A stretch of 12,545 nucleotides of DNA from an uncultured Collinsella sp. (lineage in GTDB: Bacteria > Actinomycetota > Coriobacteriia > Coriobacteriales > Coriobacteriaceae). A program made the position numbers and the translations under genes. Below are positions 1 to 7,430 of the stretch, one piece after another (the stretch's first letter is position 1; the number at the start of each line of letters is the position of its first letter). The DNA is taken from contig URGG01000055.1 of the NCBI GenBank assembly GCA_900547345.1, positions 1-12,545 on the forward strand, in the 5' to 3' direction. The notes beneath the pieces were generated by a model. It ran no database searches. It was not told the origin of the DNA and was given only the letters and a program-made list of their open reading frames with translations.

Positions 1-128
1 TTCGAACCTCGGTCGAGGCGCGAACGTGAAGCGGACTATTTCTTATCGACTCGTGTAAGATTCCGAGTAGGTGTCGCGGCCCATCCGCGGCCACTCCTTC
101 TTTCAACGACTGATCAGGGTGATATTTC

Positions 129-2570
129 GTGGCAGAGCGTCCGACATACAAGCTCAGGTTTCTCGACCCCAAAAAGCGTTTTCCATCGATGCCAGAGCAG
201 CCTGCGGGGCGCTCATATGGTGTTGTCTGGAAAGTCTTTGGCGAGGACCCCAAAGAGTCGTGCTATGTCGTCGAATTCGTCGGCAAAACTCACATATCGC
301 TCTTGGGCTACGTGAGCGTGTCGGGCAAGGTTTATAAGGTTGATCGTCCTGTTCGGGAAGTACCGTTGCCCGAGGACCCTGACATGGAGCTGGTCCTTCA
401 CGAGTCCGATTCCAGTATTGGCGAGATTATGGTGAGGGAAGCTAACGGTGCAATGCGCGCGTGTGCGCGAACTGCCGGCTCTCCCGAAGGCCCCATGCGC
501 GAGCAGTCCGACCACGAGACATGGAATTCGACCCGCGCCCTTCCTTTCGGCGAGTTCATGGCCTCGATGTTCTTGCGCTACGTGATATTTGCCAACTCCG
601 AAAGCGCTCTTGCGAACACGGCGGGCGTCGACGGTCTCGATGCAGACATGCAAAACGTTGTCGACAAGATCAAACTCGTAAAGTTGCCCGAGCCGGTCGA
701 GGTGTTTTTGGGCTTTGACACGGCACCGCTCCCCGATGCTATCGAGACGCTGCTTTACCGTGTTGACCATGCCGAGAATCCGAGCGGTATCGAGCGCTAT
801 GCCGCCGCCCTTATGAGCGAGATCGACTTACCCCGCCTGCGCACCATTGCTGCCAAGTCCGAAATGAGCCTAGCGCGCATCGACCGCTCAAAGCTGTTCT
901 ATCTCAATTTTGATCGCAGCCTGCTGGACCAGGACGAGATTGACATGCTGCTTGCCATCGAGTGCCGTCTCAATCGCCTCTCTGGCATCCTTGAACGCAT
1001 CGGGGCCGGATTGGTCCCGGCGGCATCCTCGCCGAGCCTTGAGGGCTGCGCGCTCTTTGACGCGTGGCATATCGCCAAGACGACCAACGATGTTCCCCGA
1101 CTGCTCGATACGGCCTCGAGCGACAACCCGTGGGGCAAACCGGGAACGGTGGCTTGCCAGCCGGGCGGTGAGTGGGATGTGCGCAGCCGCTTCGCGCGTA
1201 TTGTCGAGGCACTTAACGTGGTCACACGGCTCGACTATACCTATCGGGCAAACGTTGCCGAGGGGATTATGCTCGTTCGGTTTGGGCACTCTGTCGTGGA
1301 TGCCATGCCACAACGTGAATACGACGCTCAGGAGGATGTCTGGCGCGAGTTGGACGAGAACGCGCGTGTGATTTGGGCCGCGGAGCACGACGCGCGCGTG
1401 GCGCTTACGCTGGCAGCGGCTTGCTTTGCCGCAGGTGCCTGCATTGCGCGCTGCTATGTTCAGATTGCGGCTCCCGACGGCGAGCAGGGCGAGCGCGTCA
1501 TTGCAACATATTCCTTTGGGCGTGCGGCCTATCTGGCCAATTGCGTGCCTGTCGCCAAGGATCTTGAGAGCATGGATATGGACGATATGCCGTGCAAGCG
1601 CATGCTTGAGGCATATGAGTCGGACGCGCCGGATGCGATTGAGCCTGCGGAGGTTCACGCTCGCCCGCGTGACGACCACCGTTCGCTGCCGCCGGCGTTG
1701 CGCGACCTGCTGCTTGCCGATACGGCTGATGAGCTCGAGGTCATGGAGATGGACGATGACCCGTATGTGGCGCGCGTCGTCGAGTTGCGCGAGCAGGCAA
1801 AAGTTGACCGTGCAAGCGCGTTTGAGGGCTTCTCCCGTCTTGTTGAGGAGTTGGAGGCTAAGTGCGCCGTTGCCGAGCTTTTGGCAACGGGTCCGGTCCA
1901 GACGCAGTTTTGCGACAACCAGCTGGTGCGTATGGTGCTGCCGGTAATGGAGGAAGATCGCTCGGTGCGCATCCTGCGCGCTCCCGACGCGCTCTACTTT
2001 GCTCAGCACGAGATCTGCAGCTTTTACGCCGAGCAGGAGGATTTTGAACGGGCATTGCCCGAGGTGCGTCGTCTTTACGATCTGGCTCGCTCGTCCATGC
2101 AGTCGCACTTTGCGCTCATCAACGTGCTGGCGCGCCTGGAGCGCTTTGACGAGATTATCGAGGTGGCGCGCCACGGCCTGCGCATTGCCAGTGACCGTTC
2201 CGCAATCGGTTATCTGTTCTATCGTCTGGCGTTTGCCTATTGGAACTGCGACCAGCTCGAGCTCGCGTTGGCGTGCTACCGCCTCGTGCCGCGCGGCGAG
2301 GAGTCGGGTAGCAGCGCGCTGGAGGAAATGCAGGGCCTTATGAACGAGATGGGCGTCAATGAGCCGCCGACGTTCGAGGATGCGGTTGAGACCATCCGTA
2401 AAGCCGGGCTCGAGCTGCCTCCCGTGCCCGCCGTGACCAACCAGCTGGCGGATGCTGCTGTGCAGTTGGTCGATAACGGCTTCTTTTTCCTGGCGCGCGT
2501 CTGCATCTTCCAAATGTGGCGCACCATGGGCAACGACGAACTTGGCTCCCTCAACCGCTCGTTGGGGTAG
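129..2570 (+). CDS. Hypothetical 813-residue protein with TPR-like C-terminal region
   Basis: I do not recognise this protein. It has no signal peptide and no clear membrane segment, so it is probably cytoplasmic. The GTG start at 129 has an AGGGTGA ribosome site (116-122) at 6 bases. The N-terminal ~110 residues look beta-rich. The middle is alpha-helical, with an Ala/Cys-rich hydrophobic helix near residues 420-440. An acidic, Met/Asp-rich stretch (ESMDMDDMP, later VMEMDDDP) lies around 480-545. From about 617 to 745, paired amphipathic helices of roughly 34-residue spacing, such as FYAEQEDFERALPEVRRLY and YWNCDQLELALACYRLVP, look like tetratricopeptide repeats, a protein-binding fold. It stands alone: the next gene is a tRNA with its own promoter. 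The frame is intact throughout and the antisense frames are shadows. A scaffold or regulatory role is possible, but nothing catalytic is visible. Confidence 0.85.
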   Translation: MAERPTYKLRFLDPKKRFPSMPEQPAGRSYGVVWKVFGEDPKESCYVVEFVGKTHISLLGYVSVSGKVYKVDRPVREVPLPEDPDMELVLHESDSSIGEIMVREANGAMRACARTAGSPEGPMREQSDHETWNSTRALPFGEFMASMFLRYVIFANSESALANTAGVDGLDADMQNVVDKIKLVKLPEPVEVFLGFDTAPLPDAIETLLYRVDHAENPSGIERYAAALMSEIDLPRLRTIAAKSEMSLARIDRSKLFYLNFDRSLLDQDEIDMLLAIECRLNRLSGILERIGAGLVPAASSPSLEGCALFDAWHIAKTTNDVPRLLDTASSDNPWGKPGTVACQPGGEWDVRSRFARIVEALNVVTRLDYTYRANVAEGIMLVRFGHSVVDAMPQREYDAQEDVWRELDENARVIWAAEHDARVALTLAAACFAAGACIARCYVQIAAPDGEQGERVIATYSFGRAAYLANCVPVAKDLESMDMDDMPCKRMLEAYESDAPDAIEPAEVHARPRDDHRSLPPALRDLLLADTADELEVMEMDDDPYVARVVELREQAKVDRASAFEGFSRLVEELEAKCAVAELLATGPVQTQFCDNQLVRMVLPVMEEDRSVRILRAPDALYFAQHEICSFYAEQEDFERALPEVRRLYDLARSSMQSHFALINVLARLERFDEIIEVARHGLRIASDRSAIGYLFYRLAFAYWNCDQLELALACYRLVPRGEESGSSALEEMQGLMNEMGVNEPPTFEDAVETIRKAGLELPPVPAVTNQLADAAVQLVDNGFFFLARVCIFQMWRTMGNDELGSLNRSLG

Positions 2571-2621
2571 GGGCGAAAACTGCAAGGAGGAAAGGCCTCT
2601 AGGCAATTAGAAAATTCCCTC

Positions 2622-2650
2622 TTGCTCAACTTCGGCTGTTTGGTTACTAT
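2622..2650 (+). promoter_or_regulatory. Promoter of the tRNA-Ser gene
   Basis: A -35 box TTGCTC (2622-2627) and a -10 box TACTAT (2645-2650) are separated by exactly 17 bases, the optimal sigma-70/SigA spacing. Transcription would start near 2657, about 8 bases before the mature tRNA 5' end at 2665. This suggests the tRNA is transcribed on its own rather than from the upstream gene. Confidence 0.7.
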
Positions 2651-2664
2651 AGAACGGCTGTTAC

Positions 2665-2755
2665 GGAGAGCTGACCGAGAGGCCGAAGGTGCTCGCCTGC
2701 TAAGCGAGTATGCCCCAAAAGGGCATCTGGGGTTCGAATCCCCAGCTCTCCGCCA
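2665..2755 (+). tRNA. tRNA-Ser, anticodon GCU, CCA encoded
   Basis: This tRNA decodes AGC and AGU serine codons. The acceptor stem GGAGAGC (2665-2671) pairs fully with GCTCTCC (2745-2751), followed by discriminator G and an encoded CCA (2753-2755). The anticodon arm is CTCGC / loop CTGCTAA / GCGAG (2692-2708), giving anticodon GCT at 2699-2701. A long variable arm with stem TGCCC...GGGCA is typical of class II tRNAs and fits serine. The T-arm carries the canonical TTCGAAT loop. Its length of 91 with CCA is normal for tRNA-Ser. It has its own promoter and a rho-independent terminator just downstream. Confidence 0.97.
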
Positions 2756-2770
2756 GTATGAATTGAAAGA

Positions 2771-2796
2771 AGGGTCCCATTTGGGGCCCTTTTTTT
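2771..2796 (+). terminator. Rho-independent terminator of tRNA-Ser
   Basis: An 8-base-pair stem, AGGGTCCC (2771-2778) with GGGGCCCT (2783-2790) and one G:T pair, closes a loop ATTT and is followed by a run of T to 2796. It begins 16 bases after the tRNA CCA. The opposite strand reads TCTTTC after the same stem, so it may also block antisense readthrough weakly. Confidence 0.88.
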
Positions 2797-2810
2797 ATTA
2801 TCGAGAAAGG

Positions 2811-2831
2811 GCGCTGGGGATTCGAACCCTC
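2811..2831 (-). other. T-arm-like tRNA 3'-end relic on the minus strand
   Basis: Read on the minus strand this stretch gives GAGGGTTCGAATCCCCAGCGC, resembling the T-arm and start of the 3' acceptor strand of a tRNA. It shares the core GGTTCGAATCCCCAGC with the T-arm of the tRNA-Ser about 70-80 bases away, in opposite orientation (one extra base in the stem differs). No matching D-arm, anticodon arm or 5' acceptor strand is present: the minus strand just upstream is the terminator of the carboxypeptidase gene. It is therefore a fragment or a chance match rather than a gene. The near-palindromic nature of a T-arm makes an inverted match easier by chance. Confidence 0.4.
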
Positions 2832-2864
2832 AAAAAAGGAGGCATCCTTTCGGATGCCTCCTTT
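2832..2864 (-). terminator. Rho-independent terminator of the D,D-carboxypeptidase gene
   Basis: On the minus strand AAAGGAGGCATCC and GGATGCCTCCTTT form a perfect 13-base-pair stem with a stable GAAA tetraloop, followed by a T tract (complement of the A run at 2832-2837). It lies about 25 bases after the stop codon of the minus-strand gene. The plus strand lacks a T tract after the stem, so it acts in the minus direction. Confidence 0.93.
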
Positions 2865-2888
2865 CGGCGAGCGTATTGTCCTTCGACC

Positions 2889-4229
2889 CTACATCTCGGG
2901 TGCCTTGGCTACGGTTTCGCTTTCTGCCGTAAGCGGGCGATTGTCGATGCGGCGGCCCAGGCGGTCGAGCTTCACAAGGAGCCACTCAATGGGATTCGGC
3001 CCCGAGCCTTCCTCGTCGGCAACCAAGTCCATGACGGCAATCTTGGTGCCATTCTGCTTGAGTGTAACGCTGCCTACCTTGTCGCCCACATGCACCGTGC
3101 CCGAAAGATCGTCGTAGCTAACCTTTTCGGTCACCTCGCCGGCAAGGGAAAACACGGTCGCTTGCGCCGTGGGGTCGGCGAGCGTGGCGTCGATCGTCTT
3201 GTCCGTCCAATCTGTCTGGCTAATGCGTGCCATAAGCGGGTTGCCGTTGGCGGTCTTTTCCTGCGTGTTGGCGATTGCGACCGTCACCTTGTGACCGTAG
3301 TACCAATTGGCAAGGGTTGCGGTATCGGTAAAGCGCTGGTCGGTGGTGGTGGAGTTCAAAACGACGGTGTAGATCTCGTCGCCGTCGCGGTTGTAGGCGC
3401 TCGTAAAGCAATAGCCCGCGTCGTCGGTGGTGCCGGTCTTGCCGCCGATGTTGCCATCTTGGCCCAGCAAATAGTTATGCGTGTCCATGGAATGCGAATG
3501 GTCGGTGCCGTCGGCGCCCGTGACCTCGATCCAGGAATCCTCGCTCGCTACGACCTCGCGGATCGTGTCGTTTTTCATGGCCTCCTGCATCATCAGCGCT
3601 ACGTCATGTGCGGTTGAGTGCATATCGCCAGCCCACTCATCAAAGTCCAGACCATGCGGGTTTTCAAAAAGCGTGCCGGTGCAGCCGAGCTTCTTAGCGC
3701 ACTCGTTCATGGCCTTCACAAATGTGGCCTCGGCGTCTTTGGTCTTAGGGTCGATCTTCTTGCCCACATATTCGGCGAGCACGATGGCGGCATCGTTGCC
3801 CGAGGGAATCATCAGGCCGCGCAGTGCCTGCTCCACGGTAAGCTTGTCGCCTTCGAGCAAGCCGGCGGTCGAATTACCCACGGTGGCTGCGGCGTTGCTC
3901 ACCGTGACCTTCTCGTCCATCTTGCAATTCTCGACGGTTAGGATTGCGGTCATGACCTTGGTGATCGAGGCAATCTTGACCTGCTCATCGGCGTCGCGCC
4001 CATAGTAGACGGTGCCGTCTTTGCCCATGACGAGAGCATCGGTCGCATCGATATCGGGCAGGTTTTCGGCCGTGATGCTGCGCGCATCGGCGGTTTTGCC
4101 GCAAACATTGTCGGTCGTGAGCACTTGGGCGCCGGCGACGGTGGGCGCGCCAGCGGCAAGGGCGATAGCGCAGACAAAGCCGGCGGCAAGCTGGGCTGAG
4201 CGCTTTGCAAAAGAGGTGAGGGACTTCAC
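2889..4229 (-). CDS. dacA: Secreted D-alanyl-D-alanine carboxypeptidase (peptidase S11, PBP5/DacA-like)
   Basis: This enzyme removes the terminal D-Ala from peptidoglycan pentapeptides outside the membrane. All three penicillin-binding active-site motifs are present (446-residue numbering): SITK at 88-91 (nucleophile Ser88, Lys91), SGN at 143-145 and KTG at 264-266. A signal peptide covers about residues 1-35: basic KSLTSFAKR, a hydrophobic core, then cleavage near VAGAQ. The region after ~320 fits the beta-rich C-terminal domain of the family; no obvious C-terminal membrane anchor is seen. I chose the GTG at 4229 because it puts the signal peptide at the N-terminus and a -10 like TATACT lies upstream at 4269-4274. 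The ribosome site is weak. In-frame ATGs at 4298 and 4340 would add 23 or 37 residues before the signal peptide and are alternatives. It is divergent from a VanRS-like pair, which may regulate it. Confidence 0.92.
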   Translation of the reverse strand: MKSLTSFAKRSAQLAAGFVCAIALAAGAPTVAGAQVLTTDNVCGKTADARSITAENLPDIDATDALVMGKDGTVYYGRDADEQVKIASITKVMTAILTVENCKMDEKVTVSNAAATVGNSTAGLLEGDKLTVEQALRGLMIPSGNDAAIVLAEYVGKKIDPKTKDAEATFVKAMNECAKKLGCTGTLFENPHGLDFDEWAGDMHSTAHDVALMMQEAMKNDTIREVVASEDSWIEVTGADGTDHSHSMDTHNYLLGQDGNIGGKTGTTDDAGYCFTSAYNRDGDEIYTVVLNSTTTDQRFTDTATLANWYYGHKVTVAIANTQEKTANGNPLMARISQTDWTDKTIDATLADPTAQATVFSLAGEVTEKVSYDDLSGTVHVGDKVGSVTLKQNGTKIAVMDLVADEEGSGPNPIEWLLVKLDRLGRRIDNRPLTAESETVAKAPEM

Positions 4230-4268
4230 GGATTTCGCTTTCGACGGGATGGTCTCTTCTGGAACTAG

Positions 4269-4274
4269 AGTATA
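4269..4274 (-). promoter_or_regulatory. Candidate -10 box of the carboxypeptidase gene
   Basis: TATACT on the minus strand matches the -10 consensus at five of six positions. It would start transcription about 30 bases before the GTG at 4229. No good -35 box is found at 16-18 bases, which would fit a promoter needing an activator such as the neighbouring response regulator. This is an inference. Confidence 0.4.
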
Positions 4275-4345
4275 TCGTTTGCCGGCGTCGGCGATCATCG
4301 CGTGCGTGCGTGGCCCACATCCGCTCCCGAACGGGCACAAGGGTG

Positions 4346-4361
4346 CTTAAGGCCGACTTAA
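4346..4361. promoter_or_regulatory. Direct repeat CTTAA with 11-base period, candidate response-regulator operator
   Basis: CTTAA occurs at 4346-4350 and again at 4357-4361, an 11-base period (one helical turn). OmpR-family regulators typically bind tandem half-sites at 10-11-base spacing. It lies in the divergent gap between the carboxypeptidase and the VanR-like gene. The repeat is only five bases long, so chance is possible. Confidence 0.35.
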
Positions 4362-4400
4362 TCACCCACGCTTGTTGTGTGTGACGGGCGCCCCCTCGGG

Positions 4401-4406
4401 CATAAT
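4401..4406 (+). promoter_or_regulatory. Candidate -10 box of the VanR-like regulator gene
   Basis: CATAAT matches the TATAAT consensus at five of six positions and lies 20 bases before the start codon, just ahead of the ribosome site AGAGGAG (4415-4421). The leader would be very short. No convincing -35 at 17 bases is seen (TTGTGT at 4375-4380 is 20 bases away), which suggests activation by a regulator. Confidence 0.4.
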
Positions 4407-4426
4407 GGAGCGCGAGAGGAGCACGC

Positions 4427-5122
4427 ATGAACGAGCGCATACTGGTAGTTGATGACGAGAAGGCCATCGCCGACTTGGTTGGTATCTACCTTACAAAAGA
4501 GGGCTTTGATGTCCAGATTGCCTATAGCGGGGCCGATGCTGCCAAGGCAATCTTGGAGCAGGAGTTCGATCTGGCGCTGCTGGATGTCATGCTGCCCGAT
4601 ATCGATGGGTTTGAGCTGCTGCGTACAATCCGTTCCAGCCATACCTATCCCGTGATCATGCTGACGGCGCGCGATGCCCAGCAAGACAAGATCGAGGGCC
4701 TTTCGCTTGGCGCGGACGATTACGTGGTTAAGCCGTTCCGTCCGCTGGAGCTCATCGCGCGCGTGCACGCTCAGCTTCGCCGCTACACCAGCTACGGTAG
4801 CCGTGCACAGGCGACCGAGTCGCCGACCCTCCAGCTCGACGGCTTGGAGATCAACCGCGACGCTCGTTCCGTGACGGTGGACGGTGCACCGGTACGCCTC
4901 ACACCCACCGAGTATTCAATCTTGCTGTATCTGGTCGAGCATCGCGGCAGCGTGGTGGCCGTGGAGGACCTGTTCCGCGCGGTGTGGAACGAGGATTTTA
5001 TGCCCGGCTCCAACAATACGGTGATGGTGCACATTCGCCACTTGCGCGAAAAGATTGGCGACGACGCACAAAAGCCGCGCTTTATCAAAAACGTCTGGGG
5101 CGTCGGCTACATAATCGAATAA
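4427..5122 (+). CDS. VanR-like response regulator, OmpR/PhoB family
   Basis: This is a DNA-binding response regulator, partner of the kinase 26 bases downstream. The receiver domain (about 1-115) shows the acidic pair Asp9/Asp10, phosphoacceptor Asp53 in LALLDVMLPD, Thr80 and Lys102. The winged-helix output domain (about 130-228) ends in HIRHLREKIGDDAQKPRFIKNVWGVGYIIE-type sequence, the classic OmpR/PhoB recognition region. Segments such as HTYPVIMLT, GADDYVVKPFRPLELIARV and AQLRRY are close to VanR of enterococci as I remember it. Its length of 231 residues is typical. The ATG at 4427 has a strong AGAGGAG site 5 bases upstream. It is divergent from a D,D-carboxypeptidase and no vanHAX-type resistance genes are present in the window, so I infer a wall-homeostasis role rather than acquired glycopeptide resistance. 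Confidence 0.93.
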   Translation: MNERILVVDDEKAIADLVGIYLTKEGFDVQIAYSGADAAKAILEQEFDLALLDVMLPDIDGFELLRTIRSSHTYPVIMLTARDAQQDKIEGLSLGADDYVVKPFRPLELIARVHAQLRRYTSYGSRAQATESPTLQLDGLEINRDARSVTVDGAPVRLTPTEYSILLYLVEHRGSVVAVEDLFRAVWNEDFMPGSNNTVMVHIRHLREKIGDDAQKPRFIKNVWGVGYIIE

Positions 5123-5148
5123 CGCTTTTCGCTTGTGAGGATCTTGAT

Positions 5149-6387
5149 ATGACAAAAGACGATAGACAAGCGTTCGAGGTGCCCGATCGACTCTTTGAAT
5201 ACGTGAGGTCGGTCGTCGACAACCGCGCGCTTGCAACGGTGCTGCTCTTTTTGCTGAGCCTGCTGCTGATTGGCATCGACAACATCGTCGGAATCTTGGC
5301 GGTGCTGCTTGTTGGCTTTTTGCTGATCGATCGATTTGAAATCGTGCGCCGTTGCGTGGTGATTGGCGGTGCCGCGTGGGCCATGACGTTAGCGATTGGC
5401 GCCATGGCGCTCGGCGGCATCGAAGGGCCGGTGCTGTTCGATGCCGGCTTTGTATTCAACATGCTTGGCTTTGTGCTGGCGCTTGCCGCGTGCGTGCTGT
5501 TCTTGTGTGGCCGCGCCCTGTACTACCAGGGCTACGAACAGGGCGAGCAGCATGCCGATTGTGTGCTGGCCGCTCGTATTCAAGATCGCCTGATCGATCA
5601 CCCCGACACCTGGGACAACATCGACGGCGACTTCTTGGAGGTCGAGGGCGCCCTTAACCGCGTGCGTGACCGTGAGCGCAAGGTGCAGCAAGCTCTGCGT
5701 GACGAGTCGCATCGCAAGGACGATCTGGTCACGTACTTGGCACATGACCTACGCACCCCGCTTGCCAGCGTGGTGGGCTATCTTTCGCTGCTGCAAGAGG
5801 CTCCTGAGCTGCCGGTTGAGCAACGTGCGCGCTTTACGGGCGTGGCTCTCGACAAGGCGCACCGACTCGATGCGCTTATTGAGGAGTTCTTCGATATCAC
5901 GCGCTTTGACTTCCACGATATCGTGCTCACGCGCGGCTATGTTGATCTGGGGTTGCTGCTGGCTCAGGTGGCTGACGAGTTCTATCCCATCCTCAACGAG
6001 CAGCATAAGGAAGTCCAAGTTGATATTCGCGAGGACCTGACGGTGCTCGTGGATGGCGACAAGATGGCCCGCGTGTTTAACAACATCATGAAAAACGCCG
6101 TCGCCTATAGCTATGAGGGCTCGACTATCACGATTGAGGCCGGGCGCCAAGACGATGGCGGCGTGCGCGTGCGCTTTATCAATCAGGGCGATCCTATCCC
6201 TGCGGCTAAGCTCAAGGTGATCTTTGAGAAGTTCTATCGCCTGGATGCGGCGCGTGCGACCAATCGCGGTGGTGCCGGTCTGGGCCTTGCTATTGCCAAG
6301 GAGATCATCGCGGCACACGGCGGTACCGTTGCATGTGAATCGACGCCCGAACACACGATATTCACCATCGAGCTGCCCGCCGCATAG
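5149..6387 (+). CDS. VanS-like membrane sensor histidine kinase with four predicted membrane segments
   Basis: This kinase should phosphorylate the preceding VanR-like regulator. The H-box is YLAHDLRTPLASVVGYLSLL with His199; this and the following EAPELPVEQ and ALDKAHRLDALIEEFFDITRFD segments are strikingly VanS-like. The N-box is NNIMKNA (311-317) and the G2 box GGAGLGLA (374-381). Hydrophobic segments at about 27-43, 46-60, 69-91 and 100-121 predict four membrane helices joined by very short loops. There is no room for an extracytoplasmic sensor domain, unlike many two-helix sensor kinases. A linker of ~65 residues precedes the H-box. The start is the ATG at 5149 with GAGGA (5137-5141) at 7 bases; the open frame runs upstream into the regulator gene, but that extension reads as shadow sequence. 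Its length is 412 residues, ATPase domain intact. Confidence 0.93.
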   Translation: MTKDDRQAFEVPDRLFEYVRSVVDNRALATVLLFLLSLLLIGIDNIVGILAVLLVGFLLIDRFEIVRRCVVIGGAAWAMTLAIGAMALGGIEGPVLFDAGFVFNMLGFVLALAACVLFLCGRALYYQGYEQGEQHADCVLAARIQDRLIDHPDTWDNIDGDFLEVEGALNRVRDRERKVQQALRDESHRKDDLVTYLAHDLRTPLASVVGYLSLLQEAPELPVEQRARFTGVALDKAHRLDALIEEFFDITRFDFHDIVLTRGYVDLGLLLAQVADEFYPILNEQHKEVQVDIREDLTVLVDGDKMARVFNNIMKNAVAYSYEGSTITIEAGRQDDGGVRVRFINQGDPIPAAKLKVIFEKFYRLDAARATNRGGAGLGLAIAKEIIAAHGGTVACESTPEHTIFTIELPAA

Positions 6388-6398
6388 CCAGCGTTCCC

Positions 6399-6435
6399 TT
6401 ACAAACACTTGACAATGCGCTCACGTGCATATGAG
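6399..6435 (+). promoter_or_regulatory. Candidate promoter of pstB with PhoP-box-like half-sites
   Basis: A perfect -35 hexamer TTGACA (6409-6414) lies in the gap after the VanS-like gene. The best -10 is TATGAG (6430-6435), four of six, at a short 15-base spacing. TTACAA (6399-6404) starts ten bases before TTGACA, so the two resemble tandem TT-ACA half-sites of Gram-positive PhoP-type regulators. The call is tentative. Confidence 0.35.
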
Positions 6436-6448
6436 CCGCGATTCCTAC

Positions 6449-6476
6449 TATCGATACTGCTGAATTGATATCGATA
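6449..6476. repeat. Two perfect TATCGATA palindromes 20 bases apart before pstB
   Basis: TATCGATA occurs at 6449-6456 and 6469-6476, start to start exactly 20 bases, about two helical turns and on the same face of the DNA. The second copy overlaps the region just before the pstB ribosome site (GGAGG, 6478-6482). The arrangement fits a two-site operator, or structure affecting translation of pstB. Confidence 0.45.
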
Positions 6477-6490
6477 TGGAGGTATGCGGT

Positions 6491-7366
<876 letters not shown>

Positions 7367-7376
7367 TACCATCTAG

Positions 7377-7390
7377 TAAAGGTACCTTTA
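7377..7390. promoter_or_regulatory. Perfect 14-base palindrome between pstB and the PhoB-like gene
   Basis: TAAAGGTACCTTTA is a perfect 14-base palindrome in the 64-base gap between the pstB stop and the start of the response regulator gene. It has no loop or T tract, so it is not a terminator. A dimeric regulator's operator is the simplest reading. A weak -10 like TAAGAT (7395-7400) follows it. Confidence 0.4.
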
Positions 7391-7430
7391 GGGTTAAGAT
7401 GCGGTCATGCCGGCCGCAAAGGGGTTCAAC

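Noticed and set aside
71..337. Small open frame of 88 residues before and inside the first gene
   Set aside because: No ribosome site, Arg-rich shadow composition, and it overlaps the better supported frame starting at 129.
888..2606. Long open frame (572 residues) on the minus strand
   Set aside because: It is antisense to the 813-residue gene, has Arg/His/Ala-rich composition typical of a shadow frame in GC-rich DNA, and matches no family I know.
2622..3617. Open frame of 331 residues on the plus strand
   Set aside because: It runs through the tRNA, both terminators and the antisense of the carboxypeptidase gene; it cannot be a real protein.
4230..4340. Longer N-terminus for the carboxypeptidase (ATG at 4340 or 4298)
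   Set aside because: It would place 23-37 residues before the signal peptide and include the likely -10 box; kept as an alternative, not as the main call.
4984..5148. Longer N-terminus for the VanS-like kinase
   Set aside because: It overlaps the regulator gene and reads as shadow sequence; the ATG at 5149 has a well-placed GAGGA site.
4427..6387. Acquired vancomycin-resistance cluster
   Set aside because: Only VanR/VanS-like regulators are present; no vanH, D-Ala-D-Lac ligase, vanX or mobile-element gene is seen, and base use matches the neighbours.
7377..7390. Terminator after pstB
   Set aside because: The palindrome has no room for a loop and no T tract, so pstB and the regulator gene are probably cotranscribed.
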